Source: Pseudomonas sp. ADAK13
GTDB taxonomy: Bacteria > Pseudomonadota > Gammaproteobacteria > Pseudomonadales > Pseudomonadaceae
Reading direction: 5' to 3'
DNA: 64,000 bases
Assembly: GCF_012935715.1 (NCBI RefSeq)
Contig: NZ_CP052860.1
Location: 5,766,001-5,830,000, forward strand
Shown here: piece after piece, positions 1-8,078 of the stretch
How positions within the stretch are numbered: position 1 is the stretch's first letter
Layout of the letters: each line of letters begins with the position of its first letter
Position numbers and translations under genes: made by a program
The notes under the pieces: generated by a model
The model's database searches: none
What the model saw: only the letters and a program-made list of their open reading frames with translations
What the model was told of the DNA's origin: nothing

Positions 1-137
1 GCACCTGCGACCGCGTGCTGATCATGCGCGAAGGGCAACTGGTGGCCGAAGTGGGCGGGGCATCCGGACTGGATATTTCCCAGGAGGCGATTATCGACCT
101 CGCCACCGGCAGCGAGCAGGTGGCGGCCCATGGCTAA
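1..137 (+). CDS. Sugar ABC importer ATP-binding protein, C-terminal end only (partial)
   Basis: An open frame enters from the left edge (first full codon at base 3) and ends at TAA 135-137, giving 44 residues. It contains [15 protein letters not shown], the usual end of the second ATPase domain of RbsA/XylG-type sugar importers, where the protein states its 'role/expression' loop before a short tail. Its last eight bases overlap the start of the permease gene (ATGGCTAA), so the two are probably translationally coupled. The assignment rests on this short tail and on the permease and binding protein that follow. The rest of the gene, and the operon promoter, lie outside the window. Confidence 0.8.
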   Translation, partial: TCDRVLIMREGQLVAEVGGASGLDISQEAIIDLATGSEQVAAHG

Positions 138-1131
138 TTCAAACACGAGCGGGAGCAACACCATGACTGTGGCAACGATCGGCAAGGCTGAGCGTATTCG
201 GGAACTGATGCGCACGGTGGGCATGTTGCCGGTGCTGGTGTTGCTGCTGGTGGGCTTTGCCCTGGCCAGCGAAAACTTCATGACCGTGCAGAACCTGTCG
301 ATCATCACCCAGCAGGCTTCGGTCAACGTGGTGCTGGCGGCGGGCATGACCTTTGTGATCCTCACGGCGGGCATCGACCTGTCGGTAGGCGCGATTCTCG
401 CCGCCTCGGCGGTGGTTGCGCTGCAAGCCTCGATGTCGCCGCAATTCGGCATGTTCGGGATTGCTGCCGGGATCGGCTTCGGGCTGTTGCTCGGCCTGGT
501 CAACGGCGGCCTGATCGCGTTCATGCGCCTGCCGCCGTTTATCGTCACCCTGGGTGCGCTGACCGCCATGCGCGGTTTGGCGCGCCTGTTGGCCGACGAC
601 AAAACCGTGTTCAACCCTGACTTGCCGTTCGCCTTTATCGGCAACGATTCAGTGCTCGGTGTGCCATGGCTGGTGATCATCGCCGTGGCCGTGATCGCGC
701 TGTCGTGGTTCATCCTGCGGCGCACGGTGATGGGGGTGCAGATCTACTCCGTGGGCGGCAACCCGGAAGCGGCGCGGTTGTCGGGGATCAAGGTGTGGAA
801 AGTCCTGCTGTTCGTCTATGCCATGTCCGGCGCTTTGGCCGGTCTCGGCGCGGTGATGAGTGCGTCGCGCCTGTTCGCCGCCAATGGCCTGCAACTGGGG
901 CAATCCTATGAACTGGATGCCATCGCGGCGGTGATTCTCGGCGGCACCAGTTTTACCGGCGGCGTCGGCACCATTGGCGGCACGCTGATTGGTGCGCTGA
1001 TCATCGCGGTATTGACCAACGGCCTGGTGCTGCTGGGCGTGTCGGATATCTGGCAATACATCATCAAGGGCATCGTGATCATTGGCGCGGTGGCGCTGGA
1101 TCGTTATCGCCAGTCCGGTGCACGGACCTGA
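130..1131 (+). CDS. Ribose-type sugar ABC transporter permease
   Basis: This 333-residue hydrophobic protein has the RbsC/BPD_transp_2 layout: a short cytoplasmic N-terminus and about eight to ten membrane segments. Family landmarks include [18 protein letters not shown] near residues 75-92 and the [19 protein letters not shown] loop near 275-290, which contacts the ATPase. It would form the inner-membrane channel for a pentose or related sugar delivered by the binding protein encoded next. It overlaps the ATPase gene by eight bases. A second ATG at 163 is possible, but the coupled start at 130 fits the operon better. The exact sugar cannot be read from the sequence. Confidence 0.9.
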   Translation: MANSNTSGSNTMTVATIGKAERIRELMRTVGMLPVLVLLLVGFALASENFMTVQNLSIITQQASVNVVLAAGMTFVILTAGIDLSVGAILAASAVVALQASMSPQFGMFGIAAGIGFGLLLGLVNGGLIAFMRLPPFIVTLGALTAMRGLARLLADDKTVFNPDLPFAFIGNDSVLGVPWLVIIAVAVIALSWFILRRTVMGVQIYSVGGNPEAARLSGIKVWKVLLFVYAMSGALAGLGAVMSASRLFAANGLQLGQSYELDAIAAVILGGTSFTGGVGTIGGTLIGALIIAVLTNGLVLLGVSDIWQYIIKGIVIIGAVALDRYRQSGART

Positions 1132-1140
1132 TTTCACTCA

Positions 1141-1148
1141 AACAACAA
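1141..1148 (+). promoter_or_regulatory. A-rich Hfq/Crc-type catabolite repression motif candidate
   Basis: AACAACAA sits 17 bases upstream of the binding-protein ATG, beside the ribosome-binding site AAGAGAG. Pseudomonas Crc/Hfq represses translation of carbon-uptake mRNAs by binding A-rich AAnAAnAA runs at this position. The match is exact but short, so this is a candidate only. Confidence 0.45.
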
Positions 1149-1164
1149 TCACAAGAGAGTCATC

Positions 1165-2106
1165 ATGAACTTCAAACGCATGTTTCCTGTTGTCGCCTCC
1201 CTGGGCGTTGCCGTGTTGATGTCCCACGCCGTAGAGGCCCGTGAGCTGAAAGCCATCGGCATCAGCATGGGCTCCCTGGGTAACCCGTATTTCGTGACCC
1301 TGGCCGACGGCGCCACGGCCCGGGCCAAGGAGCTGAACCCGGCCGTCAAGGTGACCTCGGTGTCGGCCGACTATGACCTGAGCAAGCAGTTCTCGCAGAT
1401 CGACAACTTCATCTCGTCCAAGGTCGACCTGATCCTGCTCAATGCCGTCGACCCGTCGGCCATGGCCTCGGCGATCAAGAAAGCCCGTGACGCCGGGATC
1501 GTGGTGGTGGCGGTGGACGTCGACGCCAAGGGCGTGAATGCCACGGTGCAGACCGACAACGTCGAAGCCGGCAAGCTCGCCTGCCAGTTCATCGTCGACA
1601 AGCTCTCGGGCAAGGGCAACGTGATTATCCAGAACGGCCCGCAAGTGACTGCGGTGACCGATCGCGTCAAAGGCTGTAAAGCGGCCCTGGCCAGCGCGCC
1701 GGATATCAAGGTGCTGTCGGACGACCAGGACGGCAAAGGCTCACGCGAAGGCGGCTTGAACGTGATGCAGGGCTACCTGACGCGCTTCCAGAAAATCGAT
1801 GGCCTGTTTGCGATCAACGATCCCCAGGCCATCGGCAGCGACTTGGCCGCCAAGCAGCTCAAACGCAGCGGCATCATCATCACCTCCGTGGACGGCGCGC
1901 CGGACATCGAGAATGCCTTGAAGACCGACACCCTGATCCAGGCCTCCGCCAGCCAGGACCCATGGGCCATGGCTCAGACGGCGGTCAACGTCGGCAATGA
2001 CATTCTCAATGACAAACAACCCGCCGAAGCGGTTACCCTGCTGACCCCAAAACTGATCACCCGCGACAACGTCGGTTCCTACAGCGGCTGGTCAAGCAAA
2101 CATTAA
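1165..2106 (+). CDS. Periplasmic sugar-binding protein of the ribose-type ABC importer
   Basis: This 313-residue protein starts with a Sec signal peptide: Met-Asn-Phe-Lys-Arg, a hydrophobic core and a likely cut after the Ala of SHAVEA near residue 25. The mature part is a periplasmic-binding-protein type I fold (Peripla_BP_4) with the typical opening GISMGSLGNPYFVTLADG, the inter-lobe segment ILLNAVDP and the DG-containing hinge ITSVDGAPDIENAL. It would capture a sugar and present it to the permease encoded 33 bases upstream. A clear ribosome-binding site (AAGAGAG) precedes the ATG. The sugar is unknown; the kinase downstream suggests a pentose or pentitol. Confidence 0.9.
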   Translation: MNFKRMFPVVASLGVAVLMSHAVEARELKAIGISMGSLGNPYFVTLADGATARAKELNPAVKVTSVSADYDLSKQFSQIDNFISSKVDLILLNAVDPSAMASAIKKARDAGIVVVAVDVDAKGVNATVQTDNVEAGKLACQFIVDKLSGKGNVIIQNGPQVTAVTDRVKGCKAALASAPDIKVLSDDQDGKGSREGGLNVMQGYLTRFQKIDGLFAINDPQAIGSDLAAKQLKRSGIIITSVDGAPDIENALKTDTLIQASASQDPWAMAQTAVNVGNDILNDKQPAEAVTLLTPKLITRDNVGSYSGWSSKH

Positions 2107-2127
2107 GCGCGCGCAGGAGTGAGTACC

Positions 2128-3120
2128 GTGGCAACCATGGAGGATGTGGCAAGAATTGCAGGGGTGTCGACGTCGACGGTTTCTCACGTCTTGAACGGCA
2201 CCCGCAAGGTCAGCCCGGACACGGTGCAAGCGGTGCAGAGCGCGATCAGCCAGTTGGGCTACATCCCCAATACGCTGGCGCGCTCCCTGGCGAGGTCCAC
2301 CACCAACACGATTGGCGTGGCGATCTCGGCGCTGTCCAACCATTACTTCAGTGAAACGGTGCACGCGATTGAAACCGAGTGCGCCAAGCACGGCTACATG
2401 ATGCTGTTTGTCGATACCCACGACGATCCCGAGCAGGAGCTGCGCGTGGTTACGGCGCTGCACCACCGGCGGGTGGACGGCATTCTGCTGGCGCCGTCCA
2501 CCGGTTCGCTGGCCCTGGAATACTTGCAGGCCAATGAAGTACCGGCGGTGTTGGTGGACCGGATGATGAGCGACCGTTTCGATCAGGTCGGGGTGGAAAA
2601 TACGCTGTCCACCCAGGCCCTGGTGACGCACTTGATCGAGCATGGCCACCGGCGCATCGGTTTTATTTCCGGGCGGGCAGGGCTGGGCACTTCCGATGAG
2701 CGCGTGGCCGGTTATCACGCTGCGTTGCAGGCGGCAGGATTGCCGCTTGATCCACAGTTGCTGGTCAATGGCGGCTCCAGCAGTGAGCCGGCGCGCCACG
2801 CCACCGCGCAGTTGCTGGCCCTGGAGACGCCACCCACGGCAATCATGGCGGGCAACAACCTGATGACCCTCGGTGCAATGCATGCCTTGCGCGATGCGCG
2901 CATCGAGGTGCCCGGGCAAATGGCCCTGGTGGGTTTTGATGATTTTGATTGGGCGGACTTCTTCGTACCGCGCCTGACCCTGATCGCGCAACCGGTGCAG
3001 GAACTCGGCGCCCGTGCGGTCAACCTGTTGCTTGAGCGCATGGCGTCGCCCAAGCGTAAAAAACACAGCGTGCGGCTTGCGCCCACCCTGAAGATTCGTA
3101 ATTCATGCGGCTGCCCCTGA
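2128..3120 (+). CDS. LacI-family transcriptional regulator of the sugar operon
   Basis: The N-terminal helix-turn-helix reads MEDVARIAGVSTSTVSHVLN with the hinge region around residue 50-60, followed by a Peripla_BP_3 effector domain. I chose GTG at 2128 because AGGAG at 2115-2119 lies eight bases upstream; a GTG at 2119 overlaps that Shine-Dalgarno and is less likely. The product is 330 residues. It sits between the binding protein and the sugar kinase, all on one strand with gaps of 21 and 1 bases, so it is probably a co-transcribed repressor that senses the imported sugar or its phosphate. Its operator is expected upstream of the operon, outside the window. Confidence 0.88.
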   Translation: MATMEDVARIAGVSTSTVSHVLNGTRKVSPDTVQAVQSAISQLGYIPNTLARSLARSTTNTIGVAISALSNHYFSETVHAIETECAKHGYMMLFVDTHDDPEQELRVVTALHHRRVDGILLAPSTGSLALEYLQANEVPAVLVDRMMSDRFDQVGVENTLSTQALVTHLIEHGHRRIGFISGRAGLGTSDERVAGYHAALQAAGLPLDPQLLVNGGSSSEPARHATAQLLALETPPTAIMAGNNLMTLGAMHALRDARIEVPGQMALVGFDDFDWADFFVPRLTLIAQPVQELGARAVNLLLERMASPKRKKHSVRLAPTLKIRNSCGCP

Positions 3121-3121
3121 T

Positions 3122-4597
3122 ATGAACAACCCGGTTTCCCTTGGCATTGATCTTGGCACCTCGGAACTCAAGGCGATCCTGATGGACGAGCACGGCAGTG
3201 TCCTCGCCCATGCCGGTGCGCGCCTGACGATATCTCGCCGGCACACGGGCTGGTCCGAGCAGGCGCCGGAGGATTGGTGGCACGCGTGCCTCAGCGCCCT
3301 GGACCAGTTGCGCGCGGATCAGCCGCAGGCTTATGGCCGCGTGAGCTGCATTGGCTTGTCCGGGCAGATGCACGGCGCCGTATTGCTGGGGGATGACGAC
3401 CGGGTGTTGTACCCGGCCATCCTCTGGGATGACTCCCGCGCCATGGCCCAGGCCGAAGCCCTGGGCCGCGAGTTTGCCGAGGTCACCGGCAGCTTGCCGA
3501 TGGCTGGCCTCACCGCGCCGAAACTGCTGTGGCTGCAGCAGCACGAACCCGACGTATTCGAGGCAATTGACTGCGTACTGTCGCCCAAGGATTACCTGCG
3601 CCTGCGCTTGAGTGGTGAGCGTGTGAGCGATGTGTCCGACGGTGCCGGCACGTTGTGGCTGGACGTGGCCAACCGGCAATGGTTCGAGCCCATGCTGCGT
3701 GCAACGGGTTTGCGATTGGCCCAAATGCCAAGGCTGGTGGAAGGCGGGGCGGCCAGTGCTCATTTGAACGCTGCGGCAGCGCTGCGCCTGGGCCTGGCCG
3801 AGGGCCTGGTGATTGCCGGCGGTGGCGGGGACAACCCGGTGGCGGCGGTGGGCATCGGTGCGGTGAATGCGGGGGATGCGTTTATCACCCTTGGTACCAG
3901 CGCGGCCATTGTTGCGATCACCGACCACGCGGCGGGCAATCCGGCGAGTGCCGTGCATAGCTTCTGTCATGCACTGCCCAATCGCTGGTACACCATGGGC
4001 GCCATGCTGGCCGGAGCCAGTTGCTTGCGCTGGGTGACACGGTTGACGGGCGCTGTCGATGAGCAGGCGTTGCTGGATCGCGTGCAGGCCGAGTTGCCGA
4101 TCGGGCAGGCTGTGGCGGTTTCCAATCCGTTGTTCTTGCCGTACCTGGCGGGCGAACGTACGCCCCATAACGACCCGTTGCTGCGCGGTGGTTTCATGAA
4201 CCTGGGGCATGACTGCACGCCGGCGATGCTGGGTTATGCGGTGATGGAAGGGGTCGGGTTCGGGCTGCTGGATGCACTGAATGCGGTGCAGTCAGCCGGC
4301 GCCACGGTGGGCGCCTGCGCACTGGTGGGCGGTGGCGCGCGCAGTGAATATTGGGCGCAGTTGCTGGCCAATATTCTGGAGCGGGAGATCTTTACGTTGC
4401 ATGGCAGTGAACTGGGTGCGTGTATGGGGGCGGCGAAGCTGGGGTTTGTGGCGAACGGGCAGGGCGCGGCACTGCTGAGGGCGGGGATGCCGGTGAAGGC
4501 ACGGTTTTTCCCGGATGGCGCCCAAGCCGCTGTGCTGCAGGCGCGGTATCACAAGTTCCAGGGACTGTTGGGCGCCGCCAAGGCATTGCACGATTAA
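3122..4597 (+). CDS. xylB: Xylulokinase-type FGGY carbohydrate kinase
   Basis: This 491-residue FGGY kinase starts one base after the regulator's stop codon. It has the N-terminal phosphate-binding loop GIDLGTSELKAILMD, the xylulokinase-typical segment IGLSGQMHGAVLL, LYPAILWDDSRA, and the C-terminal FGGY region with GGGARSEYWAQLLANI near residues 400-415. The reaction would be ATP-dependent phosphorylation of D-xylulose, feeding the pentose phosphate pathway, or of a close ketopentose. Position in an operon with a ribose-type importer supports sugar or pentitol catabolism. The name xylB is by family resemblance; ribulokinase or another FGGY specificity is not excluded. The gene converges with a LysR gene four bases away. 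Confidence 0.82.
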   Translation: MNNPVSLGIDLGTSELKAILMDEHGSVLAHAGARLTISRRHTGWSEQAPEDWWHACLSALDQLRADQPQAYGRVSCIGLSGQMHGAVLLGDDDRVLYPAILWDDSRAMAQAEALGREFAEVTGSLPMAGLTAPKLLWLQQHEPDVFEAIDCVLSPKDYLRLRLSGERVSDVSDGAGTLWLDVANRQWFEPMLRATGLRLAQMPRLVEGGAASAHLNAAAALRLGLAEGLVIAGGGGDNPVAAVGIGAVNAGDAFITLGTSAAIVAITDHAAGNPASAVHSFCHALPNRWYTMGAMLAGASCLRWVTRLTGAVDEQALLDRVQAELPIGQAVAVSNPLFLPYLAGERTPHNDPLLRGGFMNLGHDCTPAMLGYAVMEGVGFGLLDALNAVQSAGATVGACALVGGGARSEYWAQLLANILEREIFTLHGSELGACMGAAKLGFVANGQGAALLRAGMPVKARFFPDGAQAAVLQARYHKFQGLLGAAKALHD

Positions 4598-4601
4598 AAC
4601 C

Positions 4602-5504
4602 CTACTGGGTCAGTAACCAGTCACGAAACGCCTGCACTTTCGCCAGTTCGCCGCACTCTGGCCGGTACACCACGTAGTACGCCAGAGCCACGGCGCTTTG
4701 GACCTGGCCAAACGGGCGGATCAGGCGCCCCGAAGCCAGGTCGTCGTGCACCATAACGCTGCGGCCCAACGCAAGGCCTTGCCCTTCGATCGCCGCCTGC
4801 ACCACGGCCGCCGAGTTGTTGATGCGCAACCCGTGGCTGGCATCCGTACCCGGTTGCCCCATGGCATCCAGCCAGGTTCGCCAGGTGGGAAAGCCGGGGT
4901 CTCCGGCCATGGAAAGGTCATGGATCAGCGTGCATTGCGCGAGTTGTTCCAGGCTGAGCGTGCCGTTGGCCAGCGCTGGATAGTTGGGGGAGCAGACGGG
5001 AAACAGGTCCTCGTCCATCAACTTGATCGCGGTTAATCCAGGCCAGCTGCCAGCGCCATAGCGCACGCCGATGTCGATACTTTCCGCGAGAAAATCCAGG
5101 GTCTTGAGGTTGGTGTTCAGCAGTACATCGATCTCCGGATGCAGCTGCTGAAACCGCTCCAGCCTGGGCAACAACCACTTGCCGGCAAATGCCGGGCTGA
5201 CCGTCACGGTCAGGTCGGCGCTCTGTGACGCTTCCTTCAAGCGCGCCAACCCCACCCGCAACCGATCAAAACCCTCGCGAATGTCCGGCAACGCCGACCG
5301 GGCCACGTCCGTCAGTACCAACCGCGTATTGCCGCTGCTGGCCCGGGTGAATAACGGCACCCCGAGCCACGCCTCCAAACTGCGCACTTGCTGGCCGACG
5401 GCGGCTGAAGTGACGTTCAGCTCTTCCGCTGCCGCAGAGAAGCTTTGATGCCGGGCCGCGGCTTCGAACGCGCGCAGGGCGTTGAGGTATCCGAGTGAGT
5501 TCAT
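4602..5504 (-). CDS. LysR-family transcriptional regulator (GcvA-like)
   Basis: A 300-residue LysR regulator. The winged helix-turn-helix is at residues 5-65 (LNALRAFEAAARHQSFSAAA, VTSAAVGQQVRSLE), and a substrate-binding-like effector domain follows. The spacing and the TRASSGNTRLVLT segment resemble the GcvA group. It is divergent from the short-chain dehydrogenase gene at 5635, with 130 bases between the starts, so control of that gene is the obvious hypothesis. The gene ends four bases from the convergent kinase gene. The effector is unknown. Confidence 0.88.
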   Translation of the reverse strand: MNSLGYLNALRAFEAAARHQSFSAAAEELNVTSAAVGQQVRSLEAWLGVPLFTRASSGNTRLVLTDVARSALPDIREGFDRLRVGLARLKEASQSADLTVTVSPAFAGKWLLPRLERFQQLHPEIDVLLNTNLKTLDFLAESIDIGVRYGAGSWPGLTAIKLMDEDLFPVCSPNYPALANGTLSLEQLAQCTLIHDLSMAGDPGFPTWRTWLDAMGQPGTDASHGLRINNSAAVVQAAIEGQGLALGRSVMVHDDLASGRLIRPFGQVQSAVALAYYVVYRPECGELAKVQAFRDWLLTQ

Positions 5505-5634
5505 CTAAAGAATTTCTTTAATGATGGCGAAAGAGATCTGGTTTGTTGGCCTTACGCCAAGCCGCAAGAATAGCAGGCAACCCGGCGATATAAGTAACAG
5601 GCGCTGGAAATCCTATACTCAGAGGTTATTTGCC

Positions 5635-6408
5635 ATGCAAAGATTTTCTTCCAAGGTTGTGATCGTTACCGGTGGCGGTTCGGGTATCGGCAAAGAAGTC
5701 GCACGCCGTTTTGTGGAAGAGGGCGCCAACGTGGTGATTGGCGGTCGTGACGCGGCAAAACTGCAGCGTGTTGCTGAAGCAATCGACCCAAGCGGCACCT
5801 CGATTCGCGCACTGGCCGGCGACATCGCCAACCCGGCCACGGCCCAGGCCTTGGTAGACGAGGCGGTGAAGGCGTTTGGTGGAGTGGATATCCTGGTAAA
5901 CAACGCGGGTGTGTTCCGTCCCAAGCCATTCCTGGAAGTGGATGCCACGGAATACGACTGGTTTCTCGAAACCATCCTCAAAGGCAAATTCTTCATGGCC
6001 CAGGCGGCGGCGAAAGCCATGCTGCAACGCGGTGGCGGTGCGATTGTGCAGACCGGTTCCCTGTGGGCGATCCAGGCCATTGGCGCTACACCGTCGGCGG
6101 CGTACTCGGCGGCCAACGCCGGGGTGCATGCGCTGACCCGCAACCTCGCGATTGAGCTGGCCTCGTCCAATATCCGGATCAACACCGTGGCCCCGGCCGT
6201 AGTGGAAACCCCGGTGTATGGCACATTCATGGACGAAAACCAGGTCAAGGCAGTGCTGCCGACCTTCAACGCCTTTCACCCGTTGGGCCGTAATGGCCAG
6301 CCGGCGGATATTGCCCAGGCAATCCTGTTCCTGGCGTCGAGCGAGGCTTCGTGGATTACCGGTACGGTGTTGCCTGTCGATGGTGGCGTGACTGCGGGCC
6401 GTAACTGA
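5635..6408 (+). CDS. Short-chain dehydrogenase/reductase lacking the catalytic lysine
   Basis: This classical-length SDR (257 residues) begins with the Rossmann motif TGGGSGIGKEVA (about residues 12-23) and has NNAG (about 90), a serine in QTGSLW and the C-terminal TGTVLPVDGG. ATG 5635 is preceded by AGAGG nine bases upstream; an in-frame start at 5521 would add 38 residues without family similarity. The active-site stretch is YSAANAG where the family expects YxxxK, so the lysine is Asn (codon AAC). That residue normally positions the cofactor and lowers the tyrosine pKa. The protein may be catalytically altered. It is divergent from a LysR gene and its substrate is unknown. Confidence 0.85.
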   Translation: MQRFSSKVVIVTGGGSGIGKEVARRFVEEGANVVIGGRDAAKLQRVAEAIDPSGTSIRALAGDIANPATAQALVDEAVKAFGGVDILVNNAGVFRPKPFLEVDATEYDWFLETILKGKFFMAQAAAKAMLQRGGGAIVQTGSLWAIQAIGATPSAAYSAANAGVHALTRNLAIELASSNIRINTVAPAVVETPVYGTFMDENQVKAVLPTFNAFHPLGRNGQPADIAQAILFLASSEASWITGTVLPVDGGVTAGRN

Positions 6409-6450
6409 CTGGGCAACCCGGCCTGGCCTTAAACCTGTGCCAGGGCTCTT

Positions 6451-6544
6451 GTGGTGAGGGGGCTTGTCCCCCGCTGGGCTGCGAAGCAGCCCCAAAAAAA
6501 CGGGAGCGCTTCGCACTCCAACGGGGGACAAGCCCCCTCGCCAC
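6451..6544. repeat. REPIN-like inverted pair of REP sequences
   Basis: Two inverted arms, GTGGTGAGGGGGCTTGTCCC at 6451-6470 and GGGACAAGCCCCCTCGCCAC at 6525-6544, flank a spacer with its own hairpin GGGCTGCGAAGCAGCCC. This matches the REP doublets common between genes in P. fluorescens-type genomes. It separates the SDR gene from the convergent NmrA-like gene and may also act as a bidirectional transcription barrier. Confidence 0.85.
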
Positions 6545-6553
6545 AGAGACGAT

Positions 6554-7408
6554 TCAGGCTTTGGCAGCCAGTTCGCGCAGCACCTTGAGCAACGTGGTCT
6601 CACCCTTGACCACCCCGGCATGCTCAAAGCAGATCCAGCCTTCATTAAACCCATCGATCATGCGCATGCGCGGCAACGGATTCTGCGCACCTTGTTCCCG
6701 AAACATCGCTTCCCAGGTATCCCGAGGCACCACCTGCGCGATCACGCCGCGACCGAGCACTTCGGTCAGGGTGCGGGCAATGTCGTTCGGGCTGACCCAC
6801 TGGCCTTCCAGCTCAACCACCCGGTGCCCGCTCCAGTGTTGCTGCAACAGTTGCGCGGCGAGGCGGCCGACGTCAGCGGTGGCGATCATCGGTACGGCTT
6901 TATCCAGCGGTTGCAGGAAGCTGTTGATCACCCCGTGTTCACGGGCGGCGACCACGTCATAGGCCGCGTTTTCCATAAACCAGCCCGGACGCAGGAAGGT
7001 CACCGGCACGTTCAACGCGCTCAGCGCCTGTTCCATCAAGGTCCGTTGAGTCAGCAGGTTAACGTGCTCGGCCTGGGCGCCGATGGTCGACAGGCACACC
7101 ACCTTTTGCGGCGCAGCAGCCTCGATGGCCTGGGCAACGGCGGCAATCACCTTGCGCGCCTCGGGAAAACCGGGCGCCGGGTCGAAGTCCGACGGCGGCA
7201 GAATGAACACGCCGGTGGCGCCTTTGAACGCTTCGGTAAGTGCGGCGGCGTCGTCCATGTTCGCGATGGCGACCTCGCAACCCAGCGCGGCCCATTCGGC
7301 GCCTTTGGCGGCATCGCGGATCACCGCGCGCACCGGTTGATGATCATTGAGGAGAAACCGCGCCAGGGCGCCGCCGACTTTGCCTGTGATTCCGGTGATG
7401 ACATACAT
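6554..7408 (-). CDS. NmrA-family NAD(P)-binding protein
   Basis: From ATG 7408 the product is 284 residues and opens with MYVITGITGKVGGALARFLL, an atypical-SDR Rossmann motif (GxxGxxG). The segments VFILPPSDFDPAPGF and FLRPGWFMENA are typical of NmrA/HSCARG-like proteins and NAD(P)H:quinone oxidoreductase-like members. An upstream in-frame start at 7486 would add 26 residues that do not resemble the family. Such proteins bind NAD(P) and act either as reductases or as redox sensors. Neighbours give no pathway. It converges on the SDR gene across the REPIN and stands about 100 bases from an Lrp-type gene on the same strand. Confidence 0.8.
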   Translation of the reverse strand: MYVITGITGKVGGALARFLLNDHQPVRAVIRDAAKGAEWAALGCEVAIANMDDAAALTEAFKGATGVFILPPSDFDPAPGFPEARKVIAAVAQAIEAAAPQKVVCLSTIGAQAEHVNLLTQRTLMEQALSALNVPVTFLRPGWFMENAAYDVVAAREHGVINSFLQPLDKAVPMIATADVGRLAAQLLQQHWSGHRVVELEGQWVSPNDIARTLTEVLGRGVIAQVVPRDTWEAMFREQGAQNPLPRMRMIDGFNEGWICFEHAGVVKGETTLLKVLRELAAKA

Positions 7409-7504
7409 GGTGTTTACGCCTGTTGTTCCAATGTGTGGAGCAAGCATAAACACCGCACCCGATGCACAGAATAGCGATCCCGTCACTGCATCAGTGACTC
7501 AAAG

Positions 7505-7948
7505 TCACGAGTCGCCAAGTGGCGGCAACCGGCGTTTGACCGGGGTTTTCTTGACGATGGCGGTGTTGGTTTCGGCGTACGCGTTGAGCCGGTCCAGCAG
7601 GGTGTCCAACTGATCCATGGTGCGCACGTGCAGGCGCGCAATGAAGCAGTCATCGCCGGTCACCTTGTCGCATTCGGTGAACTCCGGGATCGCCTGGATC
7701 TGCCGTTCCACTTCCTGCAGTTTCCCGGGCAGCGGGCGAATACGCACGATGGCTTGCAGCAGATAGCCAAAATGCTTGGGGTCGATGTCCACGGTGTAGT
7801 TTTTTAATACGCCGCGCTCTTCCAGGCGGCGCAGTCGCTCGCCGACACTGGGGGAGGAGAGGCCGGTGATGCCCGCCAAGGCCTTGAGGGACAGACGTGA
7901 ATCATCCATCAGTGCGGCGATCAGTTGCTGGTCAATGCTGTCAATCAT
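7505..7948 (-). CDS. Lrp/AsnC-family transcriptional regulator
   Basis: A 147-residue regulator with an N-terminal helix-turn-helix (LKALAGITGLSSPSVGERLRRL) and the RAM ligand-binding/oligomerisation domain (VRIRPLPGKLQEVERQI onward, with VTGDDCFIARLHV). ATG 7948 is preceded by GGAG with good spacing; an in-frame ATG six codons upstream is less likely. It is divergent from the EamA exporter at 8079. AsnC-type regulators commonly sit beside amino-acid exporters, so it probably controls that gene in response to an amino acid. The ligand is not evident. Confidence 0.88.
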   Translation of the reverse strand: MIDSIDQQLIAALMDDSRLSLKALAGITGLSSPSVGERLRRLEERGVLKNYTVDIDPKHFGYLLQAIVRIRPLPGKLQEVERQIQAIPEFTECDKVTGDDCFIARLHVRTMDQLDTLLDRLNAYAETNTAIVKKTPVKRRLPPLGDS

Positions 7949-8078
7949 GGTCGCTCCGAAAGCCATTGCGCGGGTTTGCCTAATAAGAATAGGCGAAATA
8001 CACGGTTCGCCTTATTTAGAATCTGGAGTCGCTGCAAGTCAGATTGCCATAATTGAGCCTCACTTGAGGAGCTCAATC

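Noticed and set aside
5521..5634. N-terminal extension of the SDR protein
   Set aside because: The Rossmann fold starts right after ATG 5635, which has its own AGAGG; the extension covers the promoter region shared with the divergent LysR gene.
6464..7474. A 336-codon plus-strand frame opposite the NmrA-like gene
   Set aside because: It begins inside the REPIN and runs antisense to a recognisable NAD(P)-binding protein.
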